Shown: in pieces, positions 49,745 through 59,919 of the stretch | Layout of the letters: each line of letters begins with the position of its first letter | How positions within the stretch are numbered: the first letter of the stretch is position 1 | Assembly (NCBI GenBank): GCA_017536555.1 | Contig: JAFXHE010000001.1 | Location: 1 to 64,000, forward strand | Direction: 5' to 3' | Source: Alistipes sp. | GTDB taxonomy: Bacteria; Bacteroidota; Bacteroidia; Bacteroidales; Rikenellaceae | Length of the DNA stretch: 64,000 nucleotides | Translations under genes and position numbers: made by a program | Notes under the pieces: generated by a model | Told to the model about the DNA's origin: nothing | The model's database searches: none | The model's input: only the letters and a program-made list of their open reading frames with translations

Positions 49745-50626
49745 ATGAAAAAGAACATTATCAAGAGCCTTATCTTGTTTCTCTCGGTATGTACAGTGAT
49801 AGCCTGCAACCACGAACAGACGACAGACAACGGGCGCGACTACATCTACTTCTCCGAGAGAAGCTACGACCTCGAAGTCCTCGACAGTGAGGAGTGGTTC
49901 AACATCGAGGTAACCGCGACACGCAAGAGTGACCACGACCGCCTCATAGGTGTTGAGATTGTCGACAGCCGCAGCAATGCTATCGAGGGCTACCACTACA
50001 CTTTGGAGTCCAGCACACTCAAGATTAAGGCAGGCGAGCTCAACTGCTCGGCACGCATCAAGGGTATACCCGAGAATATCGAGTTAAGCGACTCGCTGGG
50101 TATTGCTCTACGCCTTGTCATCGACGAGCAGAATGAGTGGAATGCCTATGGCGTAGATGCCAACGTCCATCTGCACAAGTGCTGCCCCATAAACCTCGAC
50201 GCCTTCACGGGCTACTGCAAGCTCACCTCGACGTGGATTATGCAGTATATGAATGGCGATGCACGCCTTGTGCTTACCGAGCGCGATGCTAATGACCCAA
50301 ATATCATCGTTGTTAAGGATATGTTCTACGACGGCTACGATATACGACTACGCTTTGACACCGAGGCACGCTACAACCCTGCTGTGGAGATTGAGGAGCA
50401 GGTGCTCAGCTCTACAGGCGAGGCATTTGGCACTATATACGGCAATGGTAAGCTTATGGTGATGCAGGCGCAGGAGTATCCTTCGTACTATAGTCCCTGC
50501 GAGAGTTTTATGCTACAGTATGTTACTATGTATGTCGAGGAGGTGGGCACCGTCGGCACCTTTGTCAACATCTTTGAGTGGATATCTGATGATGAGGCGG
50601 AGCGCATTATGCGTGAGGGCTTCTAA
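49745..50626 (+). CDS. Surface lipoprotein, DUF4843/DUF4984-like
   Basis: 293 aa from ATG 49745 (MKKNIIKSLILFLSVCTVIA then lipobox cysteine at ~21); an upstream start would place 13 charged residues before the signal peptide. After the cysteine, NHEQTTDNGRD gives a long acidic linker. The N-terminal ~110 residues (RDYIYFSERSYDLEVLDSEE) resemble DUF4843-type beta domains of Bacteroidota lipoproteins. First gene of the eight-gene operon. Family call from memory. Confidence 0.7.
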   Translation: MKKNIIKSLILFLSVCTVIACNHEQTTDNGRDYIYFSERSYDLEVLDSEEWFNIEVTATRKSDHDRLIGVEIVDSRSNAIEGYHYTLESSTLKIKAGELNCSARIKGIPENIELSDSLGIALRLVIDEQNEWNAYGVDANVHLHKCCPINLDAFTGYCKLTSTWIMQYMNGDARLVLTERDANDPNIIVVKDMFYDGYDIRLRFDTEARYNPAVEIEEQVLSSTGEAFGTIYGNGKLMVMQAQEYPSYYSPCESFMLQYVTMYVEEVGTVGTFVNIFEWISDDEAERIMREGF

Positions 50627-50658
50627 CAATGAATAACGAATAAAAATCGAATCACAAT

Positions 50659-52206
50659 ATGAAAAATTCTGCTTTACGTCTATCAATCAGCTCAATAGCA
50701 ATTATGCTCATTGCTGCCCTCGCCCTCACATCGTGCAGTGACAACGAGAGGGGCAAAAATGGAGCATTCCCCGAGCCACAGACCATAGAGTGTCAGGCTG
50801 GCGAGCTTCCCTCGTTCAGCTTTACCGTCGATGAGTCGTGGCAGCTCACCTCAAACGCTATATGGTGTACCTTCCGCACGCCCTCTGGCAAGCTACAAGA
50901 TATGTCGGGTGGCGCGGGCAAGCATACTATAACGCTCGATATCTCGGAGGATGGCATCAAGCGTGAGCCTACCACAGCTACTATAACTATGAAGATGGCG
51001 GGTAAGGAGGCTGTTGTTGCCACGGTGATACGTGCTGGCGAGAGCCTTGTGCTGACGGTGTACGATGCCGCGGGCAAGCGTTCAGAGGTCATTGAGCTTG
51101 GCTACGAGGAGTATATAAAATTCAGCGTCGAGGCAAACTTCCGTTTTGCCGCAACCGACTTCCCCGCGTGGGTGGAGTTTGAGGGCGGTGCTGCTACGGG
51201 AGGTAGCGGCGAGAGAGTAGAGTGTGCAGCACGCATCGTCAGCAATGGTGACCGCGAGCGTTATGCTATTAGCAGGGAGGATGGACACGTTATTACCTTT
51301 GCCGATGAGATGGGCAAGACCACCTTCGACATCCCCGTAATCTTCAACGGCATGGGCGACGACGACATAACAATCGTATCCCCCACAGGCACTACCTTCG
51401 GCTGGGAGGTGTCGCTCGACGGCAAGAGCTACCGTCAGGCAGATAGCGAGGAGGAGTATGGCGGCAAGCTGCAGTATAAGATTGCGGCACGCAACGACGA
51501 CTACGAGGTTATCTGCTTCGAGATGAAGGTTGAGCGCGGCATACCCTCATACATCCCCGACGCAGAGTGGATAGAGTATGACTATGCCACATCGACAATA
51601 AGCATTGATGCTGCCACCGAGACCCGCTACGGTATGGTTATGGCGTTCCCGATGGGTATCTACAACGATATTAAGTCCGATATTATGGCCGCCATCTTTG
51701 AACTCGACTACTCCTCTGGTATCGGCATCGAGACCATTAAGTATGACTACCTCAAGTACACTCTTATCGACTTTGTACAGAGGGATTTTTCTGCGATTGG
51801 CGAGGAGGATGGTATGTATGTATACCACTCTCTTACCGCATACGAGATACCCTGCGTGGAGTATCACGACACAGCCATTATGGAGCAGTACGGTGTGAGC
51901 GAGGGCTATGAGTGTCCCTTTGTCAACTCCGTAGAGGGTAAGAAGCCTGGTGTTATCATCGACCCACGTATTGAGAATTGGAACTCATCGACACAGGAGA
52001 CAGGCCGAGCTACCGCCGAACTTTGGTATAAGGGTGAGCCGCTGAAGATTAGCGAGAACGAGTACTACATAGGTGAGAATAAGGATGAAAATATGGCGGT
52101 ACACCTCTGGGGGCCCGCTACGGACTATACCGAGAATGTATACATCGTCTTTAAGCTCGATGGCGTTGCCAAGAAGTTGCTCGTGGTGACACCTCCCCTA
52201 AAGTAA
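50659..52206 (+). CDS. Surface lipoprotein with BACON-like and DUF5003-like regions
   Basis: 515 aa; signal peptide and lipobox (IAALALTSC, cysteine at ~26) followed by SDNER, an outer-surface-type signal. Residues ~40-120 form a beta domain like BACON (SFTVDESWQLTSNAIWCTFR). The C-terminal half continues as beta domains. No enzyme motif. Downstream of the DUF4843-like gene with a 32-bp gap. Confidence 0.7.
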   Translation: MKNSALRLSISSIAIMLIAALALTSCSDNERGKNGAFPEPQTIECQAGELPSFSFTVDESWQLTSNAIWCTFRTPSGKLQDMSGGAGKHTITLDISEDGIKREPTTATITMKMAGKEAVVATVIRAGESLVLTVYDAAGKRSEVIELGYEEYIKFSVEANFRFAATDFPAWVEFEGGAATGGSGERVECAARIVSNGDRERYAISREDGHVITFADEMGKTTFDIPVIFNGMGDDDITIVSPTGTTFGWEVSLDGKSYRQADSEEEYGGKLQYKIAARNDDYEVICFEMKVERGIPSYIPDAEWIEYDYATSTISIDAATETRYGMVMAFPMGIYNDIKSDIMAAIFELDYSSGIGIETIKYDYLKYTLIDFVQRDFSAIGEEDGMYVYHSLTAYEIPCVEYHDTAIMEQYGVSEGYECPFVNSVEGKKPGVIIDPRIENWNSSTQETGRATAELWYKGEPLKISENEYYIGENKDENMAVHLWGPATDYTENVYIVFKLDGVAKKLLVVTPPLK

Positions 52207-52237
52207 TATCACACCTAAACAGAGACAACACAAGACT

Positions 52238-54877
52238 ATGACACAATATATCAGAGTGATAATCGGCTTGGTGCTATCGCTGTCGATGCTTGTTATGGTT
52301 GGCTGCGAGAGTAACAATGGCGATGACGTAGCAAAATATGGCTACGTGCAGTTCAAGCTTATCAAGAGTGGCTCCGAGGCACAATCAGCCACACGCCTAA
52401 CCGACGAGTTGGAGTATCTGTCGGAGGCTCACAAGATTAAGGTCGTTATGCAGCACGATGGCTCAACCATCACGCAGACCTTGCAGCTAAACGCCTATAA
52501 TGACCATACCGCTGCGTGGGGTATGCGTAGCGACAAGCTGCGTCTGCTCACGGGTCGCTACGACATCATTGGCTACTATCTATACGACAACCTCGACCAG
52601 GAGCTACTTGTGGGTGATGCCTCTGGCGACTTTACTGTGGAGCACGGTGGCTTGGTTGTAAAGCCTGTCGAGGTAAATGTCGTTAAGCGCGGCTGGGTGC
52701 AGTTCAACCTCCAGAAGGAGTTTACACGCGCCGAGGGCGACTATCAGTTTGGAGATATACGCAGCGTGGACATCTCCGTAAAAAACAAGTTTACGCAGCA
52801 GATAACAACCTTCAAGCGACTCCCTGTGAGCCACGTTGAGGAGTTTCGCAACGAATCGGCAGACGAGAGCCTCTATCCCGAGCAGAACGCAATGATGTCG
52901 TATGCCGTGTGCGATACGCTGCTTAATTTGGTTGCTGGCAACTACATCATCACCGACTACACCACCTACTCTGACGTGCGCGCCACGGCACGCCTTGAGA
53001 CAGCCTCGGTGAGCGCACACGACGTCAACTTCACTATCGAGGATAACAAGGCAACAGAGGATGTCAACCTACCCGTGCTACTATCAACCACAGCCGAGCA
53101 TATCAAGGACTACATAGCACTTAAAGAGATATGGATGGCTATGGATGGGGAAAATTGGTCTTTCCACGGCGAGGAGTATGTGGCAGGTGCCAACTGGAAC
53201 TTCAACAAAGATATAGATATGTGGGGCGAGCAGCCTGGAGTTACACTCGATGGTGATGGCCGTGTCGCAATGCTCAATATATCTGGTTTTGGAGCACGTG
53301 GTGTTGTGCCCGACGCAATAGGTCAGCTCACCAAACTCAAGACACTATACCTGGGCAACCACAACGAGATGCTCGGTGGCTTCAGTAACACCACACGTAC
53401 CAATAACGACCACGAGCGCATTGACGCTATGGACTACTACCACAAATGCGTCAAGCGCGACGCACGCGAGGATCTCTCCGCAGAGCTTAAGGAGGTCATC
53501 AACCGTGACCCCGAGCAGCGACCAATACTCTCTTCGCCACACATCGAGCCTATGGATATGTCGTTTGGTGAGCTTACGAGCCATATCAGCGGCATTTCGC
53601 GCGCCGTGATGCGTCTGACGGAGCTTGAGCAACTCTTCATTGCCAACTGCCCCATCACCGCCGAAGACTTCTTTGTCGACGTTAAGCCCGACTCGGAGTT
53701 TTATGCCGAGCGCGATAAGTGGTCGTGGAGCAAGTTTAATATGCTCACCGACATCGAGATATATAACTGCCCCAACCTCACACGCCTGCCGTTAGAGATG
53801 TTGGCAGAGCTTCCAGCTATGCAGTCGCTCAACGTATCTGTGAACAAGAGCATATCGGGTGAGCAGCTCAAAGCCGACTGGGAGGCTCTTATAGATAGCC
53901 CAGCAGGTAGCACGTTGCAGATACTCTATCTCGGCTACAACAACCTTGAGGAGACACCGTCGTACGACTATATGAAGCGTATGGTAAAGCTCGGTCTGCT
54001 GGACTGCACCAATAATAGGCTACGCGCCGTACACCCCTTTGGCAAGGAGGTAACACCCGCAAAAATCTACTTCGACTTCAACCAGATTGAGCGTATATAT
54101 GCCGCCGAGGATGGGTACTTCTGTGGCGTGAGCCAGTTGGAGGAGTTCTCGGCACGCGACAATAAGCTAACTGTGCTTCCCGACATCTTTACGGCACGCT
54201 CGATATATGTTATGGGCAGCATCAACTTCTCGAACAACCGCATATCGACTATCGAGAATGGCGACTCTTGGCGCGGCATAAACGCCTCGACACTCAACCT
54301 CTCGAACAATCGCTTCAATACACTACCGCCTGTCATTATAGGCTCGGGCAGTGCTATTGAGGTGCTTATGCTCAGTGGCAATGGCATACGCCATATTGAG
54401 GAGGGCGCACTCAAGGGTAAAAACAGTGCCGTGCTGTCAACTATCGACTTGAGTTTCAATCGCCTTTCGGAGATACCCTACGATGACTTTAGTGCCAATA
54501 ATATACCCTATCTATACGGTATAGACCTGTCGAGCAACGCCTTTGCGGCATTCCCATTTGCGCCACTTACCATAGAGAGCCTTACCGTAATGAGCATACG
54601 TCAGCAGCGCGACGACGAGGGTAACCGCACACTGCGCGAGTGGCCCACAGGCTTGCATAAGTGCCCACGTATGTCGGCATTCTACATCGGCTCGAATGAT
54701 CTGCGCGAGGTGAATGATGTCATATCGCCCTACATCTTGCTCTTCGAGATTAAGGACAACCCCAACATCTCTATCGACTTAAGTGGCGTGTGCTCCTATA
54801 TCAAGGCGGGCTACTATGAACTTATATACGACTCTACGCAGGATATACGCGGCTGCGATGCCCTTAACCTCGACTAA
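52238..54877 (+). CDS. Surface leucine-rich-repeat lipoprotein (DUF4458 type)
   Basis: 879 aa. Signal peptide, lipobox (SMLVMVGC, cysteine at ~25) and surface-export-like ESNNGDD. N-terminal beta region ~30-270 matches the DUF4458 look (YGYVQFKLIKSG). Residues ~300-860 are leucine-rich repeats with LNLSNNRF, IDLSFNRLSEIP and IDLSSNAFAAFP. Probably a binding protein exposed on the cell surface. Confidence 0.8.
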   Translation: MTQYIRVIIGLVLSLSMLVMVGCESNNGDDVAKYGYVQFKLIKSGSEAQSATRLTDELEYLSEAHKIKVVMQHDGSTITQTLQLNAYNDHTAAWGMRSDKLRLLTGRYDIIGYYLYDNLDQELLVGDASGDFTVEHGGLVVKPVEVNVVKRGWVQFNLQKEFTRAEGDYQFGDIRSVDISVKNKFTQQITTFKRLPVSHVEEFRNESADESLYPEQNAMMSYAVCDTLLNLVAGNYIITDYTTYSDVRATARLETASVSAHDVNFTIEDNKATEDVNLPVLLSTTAEHIKDYIALKEIWMAMDGENWSFHGEEYVAGANWNFNKDIDMWGEQPGVTLDGDGRVAMLNISGFGARGVVPDAIGQLTKLKTLYLGNHNEMLGGFSNTTRTNNDHERIDAMDYYHKCVKRDAREDLSAELKEVINRDPEQRPILSSPHIEPMDMSFGELTSHISGISRAVMRLTELEQLFIANCPITAEDFFVDVKPDSEFYAERDKWSWSKFNMLTDIEIYNCPNLTRLPLEMLAELPAMQSLNVSVNKSISGEQLKADWEALIDSPAGSTLQILYLGYNNLEETPSYDYMKRMVKLGLLDCTNNRLRAVHPFGKEVTPAKIYFDFNQIERIYAAEDGYFCGVSQLEEFSARDNKLTVLPDIFTARSIYVMGSINFSNNRISTIENGDSWRGINASTLNLSNNRFNTLPPVIIGSGSAIEVLMLSGNGIRHIEEGALKGKNSAVLSTIDLSFNRLSEIPYDDFSANNIPYLYGIDLSSNAFAAFPFAPLTIESLTVMSIRQQRDDEGNRTLREWPTGLHKCPRMSAFYIGSNDLREVNDVISPYILLFEIKDNPNISIDLSGVCSYIKAGYYELIYDSTQDIRGCDALNLD

Positions 54878-54883
54878 CAACCT

Positions 54884-56590
54884 ATGATTATGAGACACAA
54901 CAAAATATACGTTATTTTAGCAGCCTTACTCTGCGTATACGTGGTAGGCTGTAAGGAGGATGCACCCTCATTTGTCGGCTTCGAGAGCGACACCTCGACC
55001 ATTGAGGCGGGTGCTACGGGCGGCGAGTATGATGTGGCTATACGCTCCTCAAAGGAGTGGACAGCTGTCGTTGCCGACCCGTGGGTGATGGTATCGCCAG
55101 CAAATGGTCGCGGCGAGGTCAAGTGTATCATCAAGGTCGACTCGTCGCTCGTCAACGATACTCGCACTACCGACATACGTTTCTCGGCAGGTGGCGAGCT
55201 GTTGCAGCAGATTGCTATCAACCAGTCGGGATTTGCCAAAAGCATAACTCCCGAGAAGCCAGAGTGTAGGATTGATGCCTGGGCAAAGCGCGAAGATAGA
55301 TGGTTTGAGACAGAGGTTACAACAAATATCGAGTTTAGCGTAACCCCCGAGTACGACGGCGATGAGCAGTGGCTCACGGTTAAGGAGCACGTAGTAGACC
55401 TTGATCGTGGTGCTCGCCCACGTAGCACACGCCTACACATCGAGTGGAAGATGAATCCCGAACCTGCGGAGCGTGTGGCACGCTTGCTTCTTCAGGCACG
55501 CAACAGCGATGACACGCTCGACGAGCCTGTCATCATCACAGTACGTCAGCACGCAGCACCCGTCATTGAGGATAACCGCTCTGGCGACTCGTTGGCGGTG
55601 CTCACCATCTTTGATCGTTTGGAGTGCTGGAGTGACAATGGCATATCTACCGACAAGAGTATGGATGAGTGGGAGTGCTTACGTTTGTGGAGGGCTAACG
55701 ACGTGTCGCTACCAGCAGCCGAGGCGGTAGGTCGTGTGCGCGACCTCGACTTGAGCTTCTTCCGCACCGAGGAGGGCATACCACAGGAGATACGCTACCT
55801 AAAGTATCTTGAGACGCTGTCGCTCTTTGGCAACACCAACACTATGCTCAAGTCTATACCTATGGGCGAGGAGGTATGCGAGCTACGCTATCTCAAGGCT
55901 CTGCGCGTTGCAGCGTATGGCATATCGGAGCTTCCCAAGAACTTTATAAAGCTCGGAGCAAATCTCGAGACACTCGACCTCAACTCCAACAACCTCAACA
56001 ACATTCCCGAGGTGCTTACACGCGAAAACTTCCCGAAGCTACGCTCATTAAATCTGTCGAGCAACCGACGCAAGTCACTCAGCGACCTACGCACGCGCAG
56101 CTCTGTGGCTGGCGACGAAGGTATAGGTCTCTATGAGGATATGGCAGCAAGCGACGCTATACGCCAACTGCTGCTATGGGAGGAGCTTGAGGAGCTTGCG
56201 CTGTCGTATAACTACATCGAGGGCACTCTTCCCGACTTCCGCGTAGGCGAGGAGGGCGTACGCGGCTACACGTATGACGATGTGCGCGACCACGGTGACA
56301 CGCTGACGTGGGCAGTTGAGCAAAATCTACCACGCATACTCCCCAATATGCGCAGCCTGCGACTTAACCTAAACTTTATGACAGGCAACATCCCCGACTG
56401 GCTACTCTACCACCCGCGACTTATGGAGTGGGGTGCCGAGGTGCTTGTGTTCCAGCAGCAGGAGCCTGGCATTGATAGCTACGGGCGTGTTGTGCGCTTT
56501 GATAACGCACCCACATCGTTTGAATACTACTTCCAGCGATATCCGCTCTATCGTGGCAGATATGAGTTTAACGACGAAATAGAGAGGTAA
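54884..56590 (+). CDS. Surface BACON-LRR lipoprotein
   Basis: 568 aa; start at 54884 (MIMRHNK), or at the second methionine. Lipobox YVVGC (cysteine at ~23) followed by KEDA, matching the K-(D/E)2 lipoprotein export signal of Bacteroidetes. A BACON-like domain (~35-115, GGEYDVAIRSSKEWTAVVAD) precedes leucine-rich repeats (~270-540, LETLDLNSNNLNNIP). 6 bp after the previous gene. Confidence 0.8.
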   Translation: MIMRHNKIYVILAALLCVYVVGCKEDAPSFVGFESDTSTIEAGATGGEYDVAIRSSKEWTAVVADPWVMVSPANGRGEVKCIIKVDSSLVNDTRTTDIRFSAGGELLQQIAINQSGFAKSITPEKPECRIDAWAKREDRWFETEVTTNIEFSVTPEYDGDEQWLTVKEHVVDLDRGARPRSTRLHIEWKMNPEPAERVARLLLQARNSDDTLDEPVIITVRQHAAPVIEDNRSGDSLAVLTIFDRLECWSDNGISTDKSMDEWECLRLWRANDVSLPAAEAVGRVRDLDLSFFRTEEGIPQEIRYLKYLETLSLFGNTNTMLKSIPMGEEVCELRYLKALRVAAYGISELPKNFIKLGANLETLDLNSNNLNNIPEVLTRENFPKLRSLNLSSNRRKSLSDLRTRSSVAGDEGIGLYEDMAASDAIRQLLLWEELEELALSYNYIEGTLPDFRVGEEGVRGYTYDDVRDHGDTLTWAVEQNLPRILPNMRSLRLNLNFMTGNIPDWLLYHPRLMEWGAEVLVFQQQEPGIDSYGRVVRFDNAPTSFEYYFQRYPLYRGRYEFNDEIER

Positions 56591-56596
56591 CAGAGT

Positions 56597-58642
56597 ATGA
56601 AAAAGTATATATCTATTCTTGTGGCGGCGACCACTGTCGTTGCCTGCGTGAAGGATGTAGAGCCACAGATATCTACACCCGACACCCCAAAAACAAGTGT
56701 TGTTATACCCGAGGGGGCAAACCTCGGCGAGGCTATCATCAAGTTTTCAGCCGAGATGGAGCCTATCCTCTCCGAGACGATGACTCGCTCGGGAGGTGTT
56801 GCCACACGCTCGGGCATACCCTCCACTGATGAGGTACTCGATATTCTCGGGGCATACTCCTTTGAGCGTGTCTTCCCTGTTGACGAGCGTCACGAAGCAC
56901 GCACACGCGAGGCGGGACTTCATCTATGGTATATCGTGCGCTTTGACGAGGGCGAAGACCTCAACCACGCCTTCGAGCGACTTTCACAGCTCGGCGAGGT
57001 CGATAAGTTGCAGTGCAACCGCCCTATTGAGCGCGCATACAACCCATCGGCACCTGTTCACTTTATCACGTGCGACGAGGCTCACAGCCGTGCTGCAACG
57101 CGCACAACAGATATGCCATTTAACGACCCCGAGATGTATCGTCAGTGGTGCTATATCAACAATGGCGACTACGCTTTTGCGCAACCCTACGCGCCTGTCG
57201 TAGCGGGGTGCGATGCAGGCTGTAGCGAGGCTTGGGAGCTCACCACAGGTGACGAGGAGATTATCGTGGCAGTCCTCGACGAGGCTGTTATGTGGAGCCA
57301 CCCAGACCTTGCTGACAACATCTGGGTAAACGAGGCAGAGCAGCTGCACGCAGGCGTTGATGCCGATGGCAACGGTTATAAGGATGACCGCTACGGCTAC
57401 AACTTTGCTCGTAACACGCCTATAACATCGTGGACATCTACGGGAAGCACAGGTCACGGCACACACGTTGCAGGCACCATTGCCGCTGTAAACGACAATG
57501 GCATAGGTGTCGCAGGTATAGCTGGCGGCGGCAAGGGTAAAGGCGGTGTCAAGATTATGACGTGCCAGCTCTTCGACGGCAAGTACTCGTGCTCGCTGGC
57601 TCTGGAGGCACGTGCTATGAAGTATGCCGCCGACAACGGAGCGGTTATATTACAGTGCTCTTGGGGCTATAACTCCGCCAAGTCAAACCTTATTATGGGC
57701 TATACGCCAGGGCCTGCTACCGAGGAGGAGTGGGCTGCGCTATATCCCCTTGAGAAGGAGGCTCTCGACTACTTTATACACAATGCAGGCTCCCCTAATG
57801 GGGTTATAGATGGCGGTTTAGCAATCTTTGCATCTGGCAATGAGTATGCCGCACAGTCATCGTTCCCTGCTGCCTACTCGAAGTGTATCTCTGTGGCGGC
57901 ACTTGCTGCTGACTACACACCTGCCTCATATTCAAACTACGGCTCGGAGGTGCTTCTATCTGCTCCAGGCGGTGATACAGAGTACTACGGCACAGTGGGC
58001 GAGGATGACAATCAATATGACGAAAATGGCGTACTCTGCGAGCAGGGCAGCATCTTCTCGACACTTGTCATAGATGGCGTTGCAGGCTATGGATACTATG
58101 AGGGTACATCTATGGCGTGCCCTCACGTTTCGGGCGTTGCGGCACTCGGTCTTGCTTATGCCAAGCAACAACACCGCCACTTCACCAGCGAGGAGTTCCG
58201 CGACTTGCTGGTAAGCACAGCACGCGACATCGACCACTACTTCACAGGCGAGAAGCTCTTCTATATGAACCACACGGCGGCAGGTGCTGCCCCCGTGAAG
58301 ATGAATCTTGAGGAGTATCGTGGCAAGATGGGACGACTCATAGATGCGGGTGCGCTGCTCAAGACAATAGATAGTAGCGGCAGAGATATGCGCCTACCCA
58401 ACCTCTACATAGCACCTAACAATAGCACAACACTGCGCCTTTCGGACTACCTACAAAAGAGCGTAAAGAGCATATCAATAAAGGATGAGAGCATAGCCAC
58501 GGCAACCGTTGTGGGCGACATACTCACCGTAACAGGCGTTGCTGTAGGCTGGACACCGCTCACCATAGAGTGCTCTGATGGCACATCGCACACCATAACA
58601 GTAACGGTGCGCGAAGGGGCAGCAGATAATGGTTGGTTCTAA
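56597..58642 (+). CDS. Subtilisin-like (S8) surface lipoprotein protease
   Basis: 681 aa. Lipobox TTVVACVKD (cysteine ~17) then VKDVE, a surface-export type signal. An N-terminal region (~20-180) looks like a propeptide or inhibitor-like domain. The S8 triad is intact: AVLDEAVMWSHPDL (Asp ~225, with DEA instead of DTG), GHGTHVAGTIAA (His ~286), GTSMACPHVSGVAAL (Ser ~505), and oxyanion asparagine in FASGN. A C-terminal beta domain (~600-681) is Ig-like. It may process the neighbouring lipoproteins or host proteins on the surface. Confidence 0.9.
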   Translation: MKKYISILVAATTVVACVKDVEPQISTPDTPKTSVVIPEGANLGEAIIKFSAEMEPILSETMTRSGGVATRSGIPSTDEVLDILGAYSFERVFPVDERHEARTREAGLHLWYIVRFDEGEDLNHAFERLSQLGEVDKLQCNRPIERAYNPSAPVHFITCDEAHSRAATRTTDMPFNDPEMYRQWCYINNGDYAFAQPYAPVVAGCDAGCSEAWELTTGDEEIIVAVLDEAVMWSHPDLADNIWVNEAEQLHAGVDADGNGYKDDRYGYNFARNTPITSWTSTGSTGHGTHVAGTIAAVNDNGIGVAGIAGGGKGKGGVKIMTCQLFDGKYSCSLALEARAMKYAADNGAVILQCSWGYNSAKSNLIMGYTPGPATEEEWAALYPLEKEALDYFIHNAGSPNGVIDGGLAIFASGNEYAAQSSFPAAYSKCISVAALAADYTPASYSNYGSEVLLSAPGGDTEYYGTVGEDDNQYDENGVLCEQGSIFSTLVIDGVAGYGYYEGTSMACPHVSGVAALGLAYAKQQHRHFTSEEFRDLLVSTARDIDHYFTGEKLFYMNHTAAGAAPVKMNLEEYRGKMGRLIDAGALLKTIDSSGRDMRLPNLYIAPNNSTTLRLSDYLQKSVKSISIKDESIATATVVGDILTVTGVAVGWTPLTIECSDGTSHTITVTVREGAADNGWF

Positions 58643-58657
58643 ACGTAGTGCAGCGAT

Positions 58658-59428
58658 ATGAGGATGTGGCGAGTGATATGTATGGTGTGTATGGTGCTGC
58701 TGTTGTCGGAGTCCCTGACAGCACAGGGTCGCACACTGCTTTCTCGCGCAGCTCTTGACTCGTTGGTAAACCCAGCACTGTCGACTACAGCACAAGGTAA
58801 GCTCGAAGCCAAGAATGGTGTAATATCGCTTGGCACAATCAAGGATAACACCCGCCCCACAGCCCGCTTCACGCTACGCAATACGAGTAGCAGCACAATA
58901 GAGATAACATCGCTCTACTCGACGTGTGGCTGCGTGACGTGTGCGGCATCTACACAGAGTGTTGCTGCGGGCGAGTGTATGAGCGTAGAGGCAATCTTCA
59001 ACCCCGCAGGGCGCAACGGCGACTTCAAGATTGATGTACTCGTCTACACATCGCTCGACACGAAGCGACCTACCGTGCGCCTTACAATCGAAGGTGTGGT
59101 AGAGCCAGCCACAAGCTATCCGCGCCTAAAGGTACAGATGGGCGAGTTGTCGCTGAGTCGTCGTGAAGTGGTACTCGACAGCCGCACGCGCACAGAGCGT
59201 ATTGCCTGCATAAACCACTCCGACAGGGAGCTACGCATAAGCGCAAAGCCCACGACGCAGCTCACGCTACGCTGCGAGCCCGAGGTGATAGCGGCAGGTG
59301 GCGAGGGCGACATTGTGATAAGCCTCCGCGGAGCAATGCCCACATCAGAGCTTCGCACAATGCTTATCATAGAGGGTGTGACGGCAACACCCGCCGAGCG
59401 TATGATAAAGGTGACAATAAAAGAGTAA
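58658..59428 (+). CDS. DUF1573 exported protein
   Basis: 256 aa with signal peptide (VCMVLLLSESLTAQG) and no lipobox at the cleavage point. The core ~55-165 is the DUF1573 Ig-like domain with its cysteine motif STCGCVTC and TLRNTSSSTIEI. DUF1573 proteins are common in Bacteroidota surface operons; function unknown. A second beta domain fills the C-terminus. The only non-lipoprotein in the set. Confidence 0.8.
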   Translation: MRMWRVICMVCMVLLLSESLTAQGRTLLSRAALDSLVNPALSTTAQGKLEAKNGVISLGTIKDNTRPTARFTLRNTSSSTIEITSLYSTCGCVTCAASTQSVAAGECMSVEAIFNPAGRNGDFKIDVLVYTSLDTKRPTVRLTIEGVVEPATSYPRLKVQMGELSLSRREVVLDSRTRTERIACINHSDRELRISAKPTTQLTLRCEPEVIAAGGEGDIVISLRGAMPTSELRTMLIIEGVTATPAERMIKVTIKE

Positions 59429-59446
59429 AAGATAATCAGAGAAGAT

Positions 59447-59899
59447 ATGGAACTTATAAAGAGAATTACTACACTCATCCTTGCAGCGACAGCACTTCTG
59501 GCTGTGAGTTGCGAAAGCCCCACTGAAGAGGAGACACCACAGAGTATGGATGTGACATACTCGACACTCGACGGCGCGTGGCAGCTTACAGCGTGGCAGG
59601 GTAAGCCACTTGCGGAGGGGCTATACTGCTACGTGGCATTTAATGGTGAGACGAGGCGTTTCGAGATGCACGATAACCTCGGCTCAATGTATGATAATCT
59701 GACAACAGGCAGCTTCTCTCTTGAGCAGGATGACACAAAACGCTACATCATCAGCGGCACATACGACAATGGCGTAGGCGACTGGAATAGCGCATACGTG
59801 GTTACAATGCCCAAGGGTGGCGACAGTATGGTATGGAGCTCAACAACAAGTGATGACCTATCAACATATAGTCGCATAGATGCTATTCCTGAACTGTAA
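59447..59899 (+). CDS. Small lipocalin-like lipoprotein
   Basis: 150 aa. Lipobox LLAVSC (cysteine ~24) followed by ESPTEEE, an acidic surface-export type signal. The rest, starting DGAWQLTAWQGKPLAEGLY, has the beta-barrel pattern of Bacteroidota lipocalin-like proteins. Ligand unknown. Confidence 0.7.
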   Translation: MELIKRITTLILAATALLAVSCESPTEEETPQSMDVTYSTLDGAWQLTAWQGKPLAEGLYCYVAFNGETRRFEMHDNLGSMYDNLTTGSFSLEQDDTKRYIISGTYDNGVGDWNSAYVVTMPKGGDSMVWSSTTSDDLSTYSRIDAIPEL

Positions 59900-59919
59900 A
59901 CACATAAAACACAAATTAT